Counted from the first letter of the stretch, positions 34,501 to 46,930 are shown. The stretch is DNA of 64,000 bases from Eutreptiella sp. 'Long Island Sound 2002' (GCA_964036045.1 OZ038378.1:166703963-166767962), one strand, 5' to 3'. Program-made: numbers and translations. Notes: generated from the sequence alone by a model not told the origin.

Positions 34501-37500
34501 GCTGTCCTTTAACAACACATCGTTTTTGTTTTCACTAAGGAGCGCCTCTTATTAAGAACAGCTCTTTGGACCGGCGCATAACTGGGAATCGCTGGCGGTT
34601 CATGGCCAAATTATTCTTCAGTAAGCATCGACTGCAAGTGAAGCTTAATAGTGACACTCTTGAAACGGATGTATCACTGGATGATCTGAAATTTTGCAGT
34701 GTAGTGCCTGGTCGTCTTTGGCCTGTAGTGTGACAAACAGCGAATCCTAATTGCCGATAAAAATTAGTGAAAGGTGAAGCACCCTGCCCCCGCATGCCCC
34801 AGCCTTCTGTGGAATACGCCTGAAGGGATTGTGACGCGGAATGCACCGGATCCATGGAGCACTTGGCATACCTCTCATTGCGGTTACTGCACCGGACCTT
34901 GTGAAACAGATTGGCCACCGCCATATAGAAGTGCCCCAACTCCGTGACATAATCCAGCCCATGCTCAACCTCTAACTTCTGCCTGTTTGCCAAGAACGCC
35001 TCGCACCTGAAATACAGCGGAAATATGCAACTGTGGGTGTGTCAGGGGGTGCGTTGCAAGGGGCAACACAAATGGGTCACCGGACAGGAACTGGGCAGTT
35101 GGGAGGTCATTGTCTTGTGTTTGTTTTCTTTGAAGTTGTGACGGAAGCTGGGCACAAAATGGGGAAATTGCACAATTCGTGCACAACAAGTGTCACAACA
35201 AACTACAAGGTATCTGGGACACGTAACACGAAACGATGGCGCAGATGTTGAAGAAAGAAGTGTATGCAAGTCAGAAATATCAATATACAAACTCGGTTCA
35301 CGACGCAAGGACCGTGAGTCCCGGCGCTAGGCAGAGGAACGTGCTCTCTAAAAGGGTGTGCTCAAGTATGGACTCCCAGTGAGCAATGTACATGGGACGA
35401 CGTGCAGTACCCTGAGCGAACAGCACAACACGCTGCATTGTATCGTGCATCTGGATGCAGTCGAAGGCTGTATTCTTATGGGACATTTGAATGACGTACC
35501 TTTCCCATATGAACGTGCACCACCGGTCAGTCATGTCCACAAACTCCTCTACCACAAGACCATTGGCCTCCAGCAGCTCACGCAGCCTTGTCTCAGTGAT
35601 AGGGGCACCGTTCGGTACCGAGACATCGTCCTTCAGGCGCTGCTGGTCCTCCGGACACAGCTCCGTGTCGTCAGCCAAGAAGTAGTCTTCAATCATGAAA
35701 TAGCCATTGTCCGCTAGGCATTGCCCGCACCTGTGAAGGTCCAGAACAAATTGATAATCCAAGGGGGAGTATCTGCACCGCGTGCTCTACTTCTCACAAA
35801 ATGCCCCCCAAGGAGAGGGGGCGCTTGGGTACAAGACCTCTGTAAACCTCCCTCCATCTTGCCCAATCCAGCGCCTCCCAAGGTGAAAATACATAAGATG
35901 GCCCCTTGGGAGCAACCACCACTCTAGTTTGGGGTCTCCCTGCCGGATTGTCGGTTTTTCCTACCCCTGTCCTGATCCTGGAGAGAAATTGTTGCTCCTC
36001 CGGCCTGACCGCCGGTTGGTCTACAGCTGCTTGGTCGGGCCAGACGATGAGATCTCTGTGCAGGGTTTCCACTGATTCGGAATAAAAAAAATCTTTTTGA
36101 TTCGGAAATATTCGGAAATATTCGGAAATATTCGGAAATATTCGGAAATATTCGGAAATATTCAGATTGTTAAAAAACACACTGTTGCTCTTTGTAAATG
36201 CCCGTGGATGTCCTCTGGATGTTTGCTGTTCATACCACAAGTCCCATACTCCCAATTTCTGCACCCTGAATTTGCCACAGTTTGAATGAGCATGAAACGC
36301 GGGAATTAATCACAGAAACGTACAACAACCAGTGCCTGGTAATGTTTTACTTCTTCACAACCCTCTGCTTGTGTCATCTGGAAATTGAGCAGCCCATTTG
36401 GCTGCAGTCATATGTTTGCCACGCTTTCTTGCTTGCAATGGTTGTTTACCCGATGGTGCTAGTTGTTGCTTGCTCTGATGGAAATTCATCAGGTGTAGGC
36501 ACAGGCATGGATGTGTTGACAGAGCTGGAAAATCGGGGGGAAGGAGTGTGCACCATACCCAGAGTACATCCCCCACAACACAGGAGACCCTCCCCGTATC
36601 CCGCCAAAACCCGAATGCTCACCCTTCTCATATTCGGAAATATTCGGATATATTCGGAATATTCAGAATTAGCAGGTCCAGCTCTGTTTCGGAAATAGTC
36701 GGAAATATTCGGAAATATTCGTTTCTGAATGAGCGGGAAACCCTGCTCTGTGCCACGTGCCGCATCAGGTGCTCCCTGAAAGGTGCCGCTTGCGACAAAT
36801 GTCAAGGTAAGTTACTTTTCCATCAAAACCCCAATCTGCAACAACCACGCTATGTCTAAAAGGCCCGTACCTTGAAGGAGCAGCACGGGGTGGAACACAC
36901 TAACTGACCACTGGCATACCCCACGAACATGCTAACCATGCAATGTGGGGAGGAAGTGTTTAGGCAGACAGGTGGATTCGTGTTTTTTTCCAAAAAAAAT
37001 TTGCGGTCGTCCTCCAAAGCCCGGGGGTCAGTCTCGGTAGGATTTTGATGGTCCTGTCAATTGCCCTTTTTGGGGGGGAAGGTCCGGCTGGAGGGCTCTA
37101 TCGACCCCCCCCCCCCCGAAACGAAGTCCCGGCTGCCCCAGCAGTGGCCAACCACGTCCAATTTATGATTCAACAGGATCCAGCTGCACCACACGTGAGT
37201 ACTGGGGGTGAACCATCATTTGGTGACCAAGACCCAAAAATCAAGAAAAAAATAAAATGGGATTTTTGGAATCTGGCAGTGGCTCGTTGTCATCTTTCGT
37301 GAAGGAAGTCCTCGGCTTGGTGATACAGTGTGTGGGCTGCCCGCTTTGCAGGCATGTGACGGAGTCTGGGACCAGTGGCGTCAAGCAGGGACGCATTAGT
37401 AGGAGAGGACTGGGGGTGGGGGAAGATGGGATTCAAGGATTTGTGGACCAAAAAACGTCCAAAAAAGGTTGTCTTTTATAAAGTTTGATTTTTCCCTGAG

Positions 37501-40500
37501 GAACTTTTTGTAGGACCCAGGGGAGGGAGGTGCGGGGGGGGGGGGGGGCTCCTTTTCAAAAATTTTCCGTTCTAGTGTGTTCATGGTAAGGACGGAGTTT
37601 TGAGGGTGAGTGTGGAATGGCGGTGCTACAACTCGCATTTGTAGTGTTGTGCAGCGGGCGGGGGGGAGGGGGGGGAGAGCCTGCAGTGTCTTGCACAACC
37701 AGTTTTCCTAAACCCCCCCCCCACTTTTTGTTATGTTAACGAATGGTGGGGCAGTTGGTGGAGAGGTTGAACTGTTGACAAAAAGTGGGGGCGTTAACGA
37801 ATTTCATCGCACTGCAGAATTTGTCCCTTTGTCTTTGTCTTGATGTTGAGCAGAATGTACGTATGTATGTTGAGAAGCGTCACAAGGCTGAGGATGACCC
37901 TCAGCCTGACCCTATGGAGCCTTTGGTAAAGCAGCAACACACTTCCAAGCAACTTTCTTTGATGTCCTTTTTCAAACCAAACATCCCAAACTAATGTGGT
38001 CTTATGTGTTTCTCCAAAAATACTTGCCCATTTGTGTTGCTGCCATATTTGATGGAGGATTTAGTGAGTCAAAACTGTCACTGTTAACCAATTGTGGGGA
38101 ACATGGTCTGCAAAGTCAACTGTTAACAAATCCCCGGGCCGTTACCAAAATTGGGTGTTAACAAAAAGTGGGAGGAGGGGGGGTTAGAGGCTCTGGGCCT
38201 CCAGGTGCCTGTGTGGAGGGGATTGGAGAGTCGGTTTGCGAACCATGGCAACTGGTCACCGATGATGGCTCATGGTTTCTGACTTGGATTTCAGCAGCAG
38301 GCGCGAAGAACGCGGGGAGGGGGGCTGGCATGACGCCTGGTTGTGTTGCTGTCTGCAGCTGGCGGCGTCTAGTGGCCTCTCGCCACTTCCCCTTGCCCTT
38401 TCCTTGAACCATTTCCCTCCGGCGGCGGCGCCCATCAGCCTCTCCCGTCTTTGTGCACTCCCTCTCCCTGCCTGGCCTATACTTACACACCCTTCCTTCC
38501 CCTTGGGAGGTTGTGCCAATGGAGCTCCTGGACTGTCCCTGTTTCACTGCTCTGTGCCGGGTCCCCACGGAGGAGGGCAACTGCCCTCGCCATTGGCCAC
38601 GTGCGTCCAAGTGGACACCCCAAACCAGGGGGAGGGGGGGGTAGGTGTTGCCATATAGGCTGGGTAATTATGCCGGTTGGTACTTCCGGATGTGGACAAC
38701 GGTTCCACCTTTCGAGCGGAAGTTGTGTATGATGTCTGTCCTCAGACGGTGGGGAGACGGATTTCTGGCAGACGAGAGTGGGACTGGTTCCTTCTGCTCA
38801 CAGGTGCCGCTTCTGCCCCTGTGGCGTCCACCCCACCGCCGGCGCCGGGCAGCCTGCACGTTCAGTCATTCCTAACTGTAAAGATTTGTAGTGTGCTCTC
38901 CACCACTGAAAAGAGGGGGGGGGGGGGGGGCATCAAGGCCGAGTAAGTGCGCAGGTTGATACCTCTGGGTGTACGCACTGGTTTGGGTTTTCAGGCGGAA
39001 GCCGTCCACATCGCTTGCCCACAGGCGGTGGGGGAAAAATAGTTTCCGCAGGTCAAAATGCGACAGGGTGAGAGAGGGGGGGATGGGGGGGACCTTGTGG
39101 ATCGGCGACGGTGTGGGCATGGCGGCAGCGGCTCAGCCCGGCAGACACACAAAGTGGGCCGCGGTCCGGCCGGCCTTCAGACCGTGCTTCGGCAAGCCGA
39201 ATCGACCGGCGGATACCGCCGCCCCACCCCACCCCATGGCTAGCACCCATGGCCTTGTGTGACATTCACGTTGCTGGTTGTGGTGAGCACCTCCCAGCCT
39301 GGGGTCTTCCTGATGAGCGCATAAGGCCGTCAGGGGAGGACGCAATGGCAGAAATTGCATTCTGGATTCCCACCCAGGAAGGTGGATGCCCGGGGCAGTA
39401 CAGATGCCTGCTGGTCATAGCAGAAGGTTCAAAGGCGAGAGGCCAATAGGCGCCGCCACAGGCTAACAGAGCCAACCCCCAAGGCCTCGTGCCAACCCCC
39501 CCACCCCCATCCCCGCCCTCCCACCCCGTGTTTCCACCATGTCGGTACCCCCGCCATGGCGGTACCCCCGGCGCACGTGCCCGGGTGCAACCGCTTTGAG
39601 GGTGCCTTGGGGCTCCCCCGCATTACCTCTTCGCATCTGCACGGCAGAACCTCCGTGGGGCCGTTGATCGCTGTGTCTACAAGTACACGTCCCCAACACC
39701 GCTGCCATGCTGCACCACAATGAGAGCGGCAGGTGCACAGGTGGAAGGGGGCGGGTTGTCTGTCTGACGGTTCAACGGGCCGAATTGCTGGTCTCATTTC
39801 GGCCGAGCCGGACCCGAATACTACTGGACAGCTCGACCCGAATACACCACCGGACTGCTCTGTCCATCCGTGGGGGAGGGGGAATATCCAACACCGGCCA
39901 GAACAAGAACACCCAGTGTCAAACATCATGCTCTTAACCCAACCACATCCGACGGTGGGGGGGGGGGGGGGGCTTAAAGGGGGGGGGGGGGGGTACTGAG
40001 CCACACATCAGACCTCTGGCTCCCACGGCATTGATTGGCCCAGTACTGCTACCAAATCATATGTGGGTTGGATGCCCCGCACTTGCCCCGTGGGATGGAA
40101 CAAAATCGTTGGGAACATGTGGCCTCACACTTGGTAGGACGCAGGTGGACACTCGGAAAGAGGTAAGCGCACGCACACTGAGTCGGGTGCGGTACGATCT
40201 CAACTAAGATGCAGCCAGACCGTGATACCCATGATCAAGCGTGGACAGGCGGCCTTCTGAAGGGTTGTCCTGAAGGGGGCTATCCCACCGCCATCGTATA
40301 CCTTTGGAAGAGATCCTCCTTGTCTGCGATATGGAGGAGAGTGAGTTGGGCAGTCATGCAAGCGTGCCCCTGGATGCCCAAGTAGTCCAGATCCATGTGA
40401 GAGAAATCCCCTTCGACGACCTGAAAGCGGGTCTCCGGGATGCGCAGCAAATTGTTCATGATACGACAAATCTTCACCAACTCATGCAAGTACTCGATGC

Positions 40501-43500
40501 CTGTGACACGCACCCCATACTGCTCCTGTTGAAGCACAGAGCATTGGCTGTCGTTCGCTCCCCCCCCCCCTTTCCTTGCCAAGAGCCCCACAGGAAAACA
40601 TTCTGCACATGCCATTTCTTGATGGGGCTAGTCGTTTTGCAAAACAAAGAGCAATGGGAATCCCATCGCTATGTTGGGCCACAATTGGCCACACTGCCCA
40701 AGACCAAAGCATCCAAAAACAAATACAGAAGCGAAAACATGCTTTTAGCTCGGTGACTGACACAACCCCAAGCCCAAACCGGTAGTGCTGGGGCGGCGGG
40801 GGGGGGGGGGGGGGTGGCGCAAGTTGCTGGCAGCAGCACTTTGTGCAGGCAAACCTTTGTACAGGCAACTCCTTTTACAAACGAACCCCCTTCACAGGGA
40901 AGCAGCTCTGTGCCAAACCAGCCCCTGGTAGCTTACACAGAGGAACTCTTGGAGAAGGGGATGCTTCAAAAGAAGGTGCTTGTGGAGCTGTGTACAACGA
41001 AACCCTCGTACACACAACTCCACGTAGAGGCAACCGCCTGTGTGTAAAACCCCTTGTGTGCAACCCTATGTGCAACCAGTTGTCTCAATAATGGTGGTGG
41101 TCCTCATCAAGTGCTTTTAGTTTGTATCAAACATCTCCATCAAGAGACATGCATCAGGCTGCTTGGACCCCCTGTCCTGAATTGTTTGGGTCAGCACAGA
41201 GCTCCAGAAATAGAGCGATTGGTTGTACAGAGGGTTGCTGCAGTGCTGGTTCCAGTCAGTCAGTCACCAGTCACAATTTCGCCGACTCAGTAGCGCCATT
41301 CACCAGTCAATGTCCTCCGGTCAACTGAGTCACGTCGGATTGGTCGCCCGCCAAAGAGCACTGCTGGTCGGCGTACCACAGTTCGAATCCTGCTTCCTAC
41401 AGCACGATCACACGAACGATCATTCGTGCGATCACACGAAGGACTGCAGACTGCACGAGGCAGATAGATGAGCCTGCGGATTCCAAAGCGCGTTATGCAT
41501 GTTTTTCTAGCCCATCACTGGAACTTTGCGCTGACCCGGATGGTCCATCGGAGCCCTGCGCAAGCACTCTGCTGCTCAAGCTCTGCCCAGTCAACCAAAA
41601 TAGACCACCACTCTGCGCAAGCCCCAAGATTGAATGGTAAATGTGAGGGGGGACATTTAACGGAGGTTGAAGATTAACCCGATGTAAATATCATGTCGGG
41701 GGTGGGGCTGAAATCGTTGCTTGCACCTGAATGCAACGATGCTCTTCCATGTACCCGCTCCATGCAAAATCTCAGATTGGAGCTGTATTGGAGCAGATAT
41801 GAAAGCACGCCAGGATGGCCAGGCATCTCTGCCTGATATCCATTGTCAGTCGACTCGATGGAGTCAATGACACCTTTGTACATAGGGGCACCGTGCGCTA
41901 AACCCTCACCAAGGCTCTGCCCAAGGAACCATCCCATGTGAATCCTGGCATATCTTTTCGTTTCTTCGCCGACGAAGGCTCCTCAATGCAAACCGCACGC
42001 GAAGCTGCTTCTGCACCAACACCCCCTAAGCCAACAGCCACTCCAAGCACGATGCAGAGCAAAAGGGGTCAGATACCTGCATATACCGTCCTGGGCCGCC
42101 AACTCCAGTGCCTATGTCGATGGCCCGGGCGTGCTTGGGAAGCTTCGCTGCATAGCGGCCAAAGAAGTCATCCATGCACTCGTACCCCAAATAGTGGAGC
42201 TGCATGAGAGCGGGGCATGAACGCTGATGGGTGTGTGGCCCTTTGTTCCCCTTTGTTGAGGTCTCCTACGCTACTCTGTGTGTACTTCGCGGGGTCGGGG
42301 ACAAGATGTGGAACAAGGCAAAGGAAAAACGGGAGTGAGGGGAACCGACAGACGAATACACGACAAGTGTGCTACGCCGCAGAATGTGCTCGGGTGTGGA
42401 AGGGGCCATCACGAGCTTTGCCCACTCAGTGCTGCTCTGCCCGTCCAGATCCAGGCATAACCCGGGCAGAGCAAACGAAACAGACCGAGAAGAGCGAAAG
42501 AAAAGGAAAGGCCAGGGCTGGCGAGTGTGTGCATGGCACTGTTAAAAGTGTAACCGCAAAAGAGTAGCAAAAGAGTGTAATGCGAGGTATTGCTTTGTGA
42601 CCTGAGTACACCTTCTTCTTTGCTGTATCCCGAGTACCAAAGTAAGCGTAACCCGAATACTCTTTTGTGCCGCACCCACATACGCATGCACTTGGCGTAT
42701 TTGTGGATACCTCATTTCCACATTTTCTCTCTCATGGGCGCAGAATGAAAAATACCCGAGTTGCGTCAGACACACTAGCCCCCTCCCGGCAGCGCCAGAC
42801 CTCGATGGGTCCCCTGCTGAGGCCCTGGTGATGCACCCCCGCCCGCGCCGCCGCAGTTCGGTCGGGGTGCACCCGCCGCCCCTGGGGCCTTAGAGGCATC
42901 AGGGGACCATGAGGCATCCAGACACGCCACAGCCGGGCCAAGTGGTGCTACAGGCCACGTGGGGGTGCTGCTGGCTGCGAGCACCGAGGACCGACCGCTG
43001 CGCAGTGGAGTGGCGTGTCGTTTGGTGGTGGCGGTGGTGGTTTGGGGGGGGGGGGGGGGCTTGAAGGGGGTTGCAGGAGCGCTGAGGAGGGCTGCTTGGA
43101 GGAAAGGGGGGCGGGGGCGGTGGCAGGGCCAAAACGGGTGCTGGAACATTGGAAGCCTGGGCCCGTTTCCTCACCTCCTTGTGCGGCTTGGCATTGCAAT
43201 AAGTGGGGTGGCGGGTCGCAAAACACACGCGCTTTACGGTGTGTCGGTGAACTGGAATCGGAAGCTGCTGGTGTACGTCCCGGCCACGGCAGAAGGGGGG
43301 CATGTAAGCCAGTTTTATGCCACCCTCCGAAGTGGCGGTCGAGCTGCTCGCTGTGCGTGTGTTCAGGGCGCTGGTTGCTCTTGTGGCTTGTGAGCAGATC
43401 CTGTTGCGTTGCCACTGCCGCCGCGGGGCAGCTTCGGGCGGTGGCCATGAAAGTGGAGGAGGTTTGCGGGTTTAACGCAAGTGATTCTGCTTTGTGCAGG

Positions 43501-45197
43501 TGTGTCTGGGGGAGTGTGCATGTGTGTGTGGTGGGGGGGGGGGTGGGGGCTGCCCTACTGCTGTCGATTGCAGCTTTCTGCCCTCGTGGCGTCCACTCGC
43601 TGGTGCTGACAGTCTTCACATTCGGGGGAGGGGGGGGGTTGCCGGCGAGTAGCTCTCCCGATGGCAAAAGCAATGGGCTCATCCCTCAGACCACTGATAC
43701 CCCCATGCCCTTTGCCCTCGTCAAGGCCCTCCGAATCCAAATGGCTCTGAACGGGAGGTGGCAATGCGCCGTCCACCAGGAGCACGCCATTGCTTGAGGG
43801 CCCCTGGGGGCGGTGGGGGGGTGCATTTGGGGCCCTTGCTAACCCCAGACGACCGGCCGACAAACGCACATCCGTCAAGACTTCCCCGGGACAGAAATGA
43901 ATCCAATTAAAAGGGCCCGAAATTGGAGGCCGGATTTACGTACACTTGTTGTTGGCCCCTGACCCCCCCCCCCCCGGGGGCTGGGGGGGTTGTGCCACTA
44001 AGCAATGGCCTGACCGGGAGCCCTGCACCAGCGTGAAGGCAGGCGGTAAAGGCAGAAGGTGGGCAGGGCGCGGGGTGGGGGGGGGGGGGGCACGAGGCAG
44101 GTGGTGTGGGGAGGTATAAAGGCAGGGTGCCGGCGTAGGGGATGGGGTTTAGGCCAGAGAGGCAGGAGCTGGGCATGACGAGGGGGTTCAGGCTTTGCAC
44201 CAGGAGGCCCTGGGAGAAACAAGCGCACTGCGTGCACACCGCGTGCACCGTGTGCACCGCGTGCACACCGCATGCTAGTTCTTCATCCCTATTCTATGCA
44301 CTTTTGGCAGGTTACCAGGGGTCCAGGGTTGGCATACAACAATGGAGGCCTCCACTCCACCTCCTCACCAATGCCATGGTGGTTGTAGCCGCCCACACCC
44401 CCTGTCAGGGGGGATGGGGGGTTCAGCATAGAAAGACCTCTTCGGCACAGCCCGCACCGAAGAGGTTGCCCCATGGCGTGCCCAAGCCTGTGGAGCAGTC
44501 GTTTCGGCACGTTTCGCGGTTCGGACCTCACGGAGTGCTCATTCCCGTATGGTACCCAGGCCCATCAGGCAATCGTCTCGTGGATCAAGACATTCATGTC
44601 ACTCAGTTGGAGTCCTCCCCTCATTCTCTTCATCGTCCTCCTCATCAGAAGTCAGGGAAGTGCTGAGAATGACTCCGAGTCACAGGATTCTGATTCAGAG
44701 CCGAAGGAGGTGGGTGATCGCAAATTTTCGATACCGCTGCCCCCCCCCCCCCCCTTCCACAAGCTCTACTGATGCTTGTGGCAGAGCGGTGTTTACAGGT
44801 CGCAGTGCCTAAATGAAAAAGTAATGCATTCATAAGATAGCACTAGATACCGTGCACATTGCGTGCACCGCCTGCTCGTTTCTCTCCCTGCGGCAGGACT
44901 TGGCTGAAGCGATTGCCCTATGCCATGGTACGCCGGCTTCCAGCGGTTCGCCACCAACAGACGTATGCCGATCCCCAGCCGCCGCTGCCCACCGCCAGCC
45001 ACACGTCCTCCATCACAACGGATGTGCACGTGAACAGCACCTGATCTATGAACCCAAAGTCAGAGGCCTTAAGGGACGCGCCGCAGGTCCAGGCAATCTC
45101 CACCGCCTTGTGCAACGTGTAGCGCACGCGGGCGTCTGAGTACAGCTTCATCTTTCGCAGCCCATCGGTCGTCAGCGTGTGCACGTCCTCGTGCCCT
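31575..45197 (-). CDS. SAM-dependent methyltransferase, at least six exons
   Basis: Minus-strand exons: 45197-45041, 42199-42077, 40525-40302, 35730-35341, 35006-34898 and 31679-31575 (or from 31670). All joins keep the frame, giving about 370 aa to a TAG at 31575. The second exon carries SAM motif I (AIDIGTGVGGPGRYMQ), preceded across a junction by FGFIDQ/LHYLGYE. The third reads YGVRVTGIEYLHELVK, then FQVVEGDFSHMDL; the fourth CGQCLADNGYFMIEDYF and FVDMTDRWCTFIWERY; the last LRGCRIMGRKR. This order is that of class I small-molecule methyltransferases of the sterol/phosphobase/betaine type with a DQ-x-HY-x-G N-terminal motif. The substrate cannot be told. Donors after GT are very relaxed (GTGCTG, GTATCT, GTATAC, GTTCCT, GTCCGG). 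The GTTCCT donor and last acceptor are the least certain. Introns reach about 4.6 kb. Confidence 0.8.
33149..33787 (+). CDS. Acidic Glu/Val/Lys-rich ORF inside an intron, antisense
   Basis: The first ATG in frame (MGVPKKTSFTPQEDA...) opens about 212 codons to a stop at 33787; the frame is also open upstream to about 32753. The centre is strongly acidic and repetitive (VEEAEVEESVAPKEERNDVE) and predicted helical or disordered. The C-terminal 60 residues are more ordered (LWDSKWLILWSKFNKHEP). It lies in the last intron of the methyltransferase gene on the opposite strand. No domain is recognised. It could be an independent gene, an exon, or an old mobile-element ORF. Confidence 0.35.
   Translation: MGVPKKTSFTPQEDAESAFLAVQSKEAIMDEPLASVKDGSNVGEKDVEAIVEEAEVEESVAPKEERNDVEQEEMEKDTVEEVVEQKFEGNEPLKECAALAVEKPLIPKEEEKLVDEAMVDADVDRDAVREEGAPNAIVETQATPALWDSKWLILWSKFNKHEPTFHTGQGYNLKFQMATLYLKSQIVAGDSSAPQVGHPLAPSPRGGGATKT
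36101..36165 (+). repeat. TTCGGAAATA x6, 10-bp tandem repeat
   Basis: Six perfect head-to-tail copies of TTCGGAAATA, ending in a degenerate TTCAG. The 10-bp period is close to one helical turn, so any protein binding it would be phased on one face of DNA. Confidence 0.9.
36631..36722 (+). repeat. Second block of TTCGGAAATA-type repeats
   Basis: Variants of the same unit (TATTCGGAAA, TATTCGGATA, TATTCGGAAT, then further copies at 36687-36720), interrupted by about 25 unrelated bases. Lies about 470 bp from the perfect block. Confidence 0.8.
37712..38185. mobile_element. Transposon terminal fragment with GTTAAC subterminal repeats
   Basis: The motif GTTAACNAA (variants followed by AGTGGGG) occurs about seven times, at about 37733, 37774, 37793, 38074, 38109, 38128 and 38145. 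The edges are inverted relative to each other: CCCCCACTTTTTGTTA near 37717 against GTTAACAAAAAGTGGG near 38155. Clustered short subterminal motifs are typical of transposase-binding ends. A terminal exon with a PIP-box lies between them. I infer one end of an otherwise lost or distant DNA transposon. Confidence 0.45.
37851..37994 (+). CDS. Terminal exon with C-terminal PIP-box motif
   Basis: After a strong pyrimidine-rich acceptor (TTTGTCTTGATGTTGAG or GAGCAG), a frame reads QNVRMYVEKRHKAEDD and ends in KQLSLMSFFKPNIPN then a stop. QLSLMSFF fits the PCNA-interacting box Q-x-x-hydrophobic-x-x-F-F. Such C-terminal boxes occur in replication and repair proteins and in some transposases. Lying among subterminal repeats, a transposase tail is the likelier reading. 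Upstream exons were not identified. Confidence 0.4.
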   Translation, partial: QNVRMYVEKRHKAEDDPQPDPMEPLVKQQHTSKQLSLMSFFKPNIPN

Positions 45198-45999
45198 CTG
45201 CAGCGATGGGGGTTTGGACTGAGGGCCGGCAGGGCTGCAGGCCATGAGAGCAACGCAAAGCAGCTGCACACACACTTGGCACAAAGCAAATTTTTGTACG
45301 TACAGAAATTGCACACGACTGACCCCTGATTCATAACGCCGCGCACCAGTCGCTTGGACGCACATCAGTGGCTCAATTGCTTCTCTTGCCTTGTTTCCTT
45401 TGTTGTGTGGCAGAGGATCGGCAGAACTCGCACCCGCACTTGTATGGCTTGGAGCCTTCTTTCTCGGGGCCTACCACCCCTACGGCCCCACCAGCGTGTC
45501 AGGGAGGGCGGTGACTGGTCAACGATCGCTCCCTTGCCGCCAAGGCAGTACAGGGGCTACCGCTGGTCCCCGACAAACGGGATCCCCAGGCCCTGTTTCT
45601 CCGGCAGGGAGTGAAAATTTCCGGGCCCTATTAGCCCGGATTGAGGGAGAACCGCCACATGGCGCGATAAGCTGTTCCAAGTGGTTGGGGTGCACCTCAA
45701 GTCTGTGTCCAGGGGGGAGAGCCACCGCATGCCGAACTGAACAGCGACCACGGGTCGGGGTGCACCTCAACGATGTGTCTGGGAGGGCCCCCACGTGGAT
45801 AGTGCACATATTCTCGCGAGCAATCCCTTGTGTGTGTGTTTTTCGTTCAACTGTCAATAAGTGTGGGGCAAAGCAGTCAAGCAAAAGTGGGGGGGGGGGG
45901 GGGATGCACAGAATGTGCGACTAGATGGCATGGGGCTGCAGCATCATCACAGAAATGAAGCTGTCTCTGAAGAGATTGTGTCATACACCCAGTACTCAC

Positions 46000-46862
46000 T
46001 GCCTGCGAACCGCGGCTAGAGCACAGCCCAAAGAAGAGATCCGAAGCACAGTTTGGAGGGCATACTTGGAGCTCCAAATCATCATGCCGGTGCGGATATT
46101 GACCACTTTCGAGAAATATTTGACATCCAATGTACTGCTCTGGCAAATAATAGTGTCTGGCTTTGTGGGGTGTGAAGCAAACTTGATGTGGTCCTTCAAT
46201 GCCTGAACGCAAATCAACCGCATGGAATGGATCAGGGGCCACACAGGGAAACAATTGCTAACAGAAGGGAGTGGTCACTTGCTCCCATGTGTCTCATTCT
46301 TGGTACGCAGGTTGCCCAGTACAAATCCATCTTCATGCCAGGCTCTGAGTGCCGGTTGCTGGTCCTGCAACTTCTTGCCTCCGAATCCCCAACACACACA
46401 CCGGCTCCACTGCCACTCCCTTGGGGCTTGCGGCAGGTCCTTTTCCTGGATCTCCTCGTTGCAGCCCCAAAAAAGCAGTGTCTGCCCCGGCTGCTCACGA
46501 TTGCAGCTGACTGCTCTCGTGGCGCCCGCTCGCTGGCATGTTTAACCTTTGGGGGAAACACGCCTTGGACAGCTTCAACTTCATCTTGGGACCATCCCTT
46601 TCTGGTCTATTGTAGAGGGCGATGGGTCTCTGGGAGGCAGGGGGGGGGGGGCGGGGGCGAATGGATTGGGTCGACATGACATAGGACGGGTGGACGAAGA
46701 GAGCACCAAGGCAGCAAAATTTGCTTCTGACTGACGGGATGATCCGGTGCAACCCTGAACACTTCCTTCATGAGTTACTCTCGAGGCCATTCCATCCGAC
46801 GGAGGTGAGATGAGATCCCCGGCAGGTGACGCGGAAGGGGAATCCGCGCTGGTCCACCCCAT
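46000..46862 (-). CDS. Possible 5' exons of the methyltransferase gene
   Basis: Three minus-strand segments look coding. An ATG at 46862 opens MGWTSADSPSASPAGDLISP..., with a candidate donor TTG|GTGCTC. A segment at about 46457-46307 reads EIQEKDLPQAPREWQWSR...WHEDGFVLGNL. A segment from 46202, after a good acceptor (TTGCGTTCAG), runs to one of several donors near 46000-45980 (GTGAGT or GTGTAT). In two of its frames this last segment is open; the frame reading IEGPHQVCFTPHKARHYY fits the upstream segment, and the donor GTGTAT then fits the next exon. The chain is plausible but not proved, and these could form a separate gene. Confidence 0.35.
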
Positions 46863-46930
46863 TCGTCACGACTGACAGCTACCACCAGCAGCAATAGCAA
46901 TTTTTCTTTCGGGCAGCTACAAGGCTCTTG

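Larger units (their letters stand above)
35731..40301 (-). other. 4.57-kb intron full of repeats
   Basis: This intron is defined by the donor AG|GTATAC and acceptor TTCACAG|G of the methyltransferase gene, whose phases match (an Arg codon is split 2+1). It contains 10-bp tandem repeats (36.1 and 36.6 kb), a transposon remnant (37.7-38.2 kb) and several runs of 15-16 G. Other frames in it are short and unsupported. Confidence 0.6.

Noticed and set aside
36101-36165. Heat-shock elements
   Set aside because: GAA and TTC are separated by three bases in the 10-bp unit, not two, and the site is inside an intron.
41674-41937. Minus-strand frame MGWFLGQSLGEGLAHGAP... as a methyltransferase exon
   Set aside because: The flanking exons join directly in phase across it (RYMQ/EQYGVRVTGIE), exactly as the family requires, so it would disrupt the domain.
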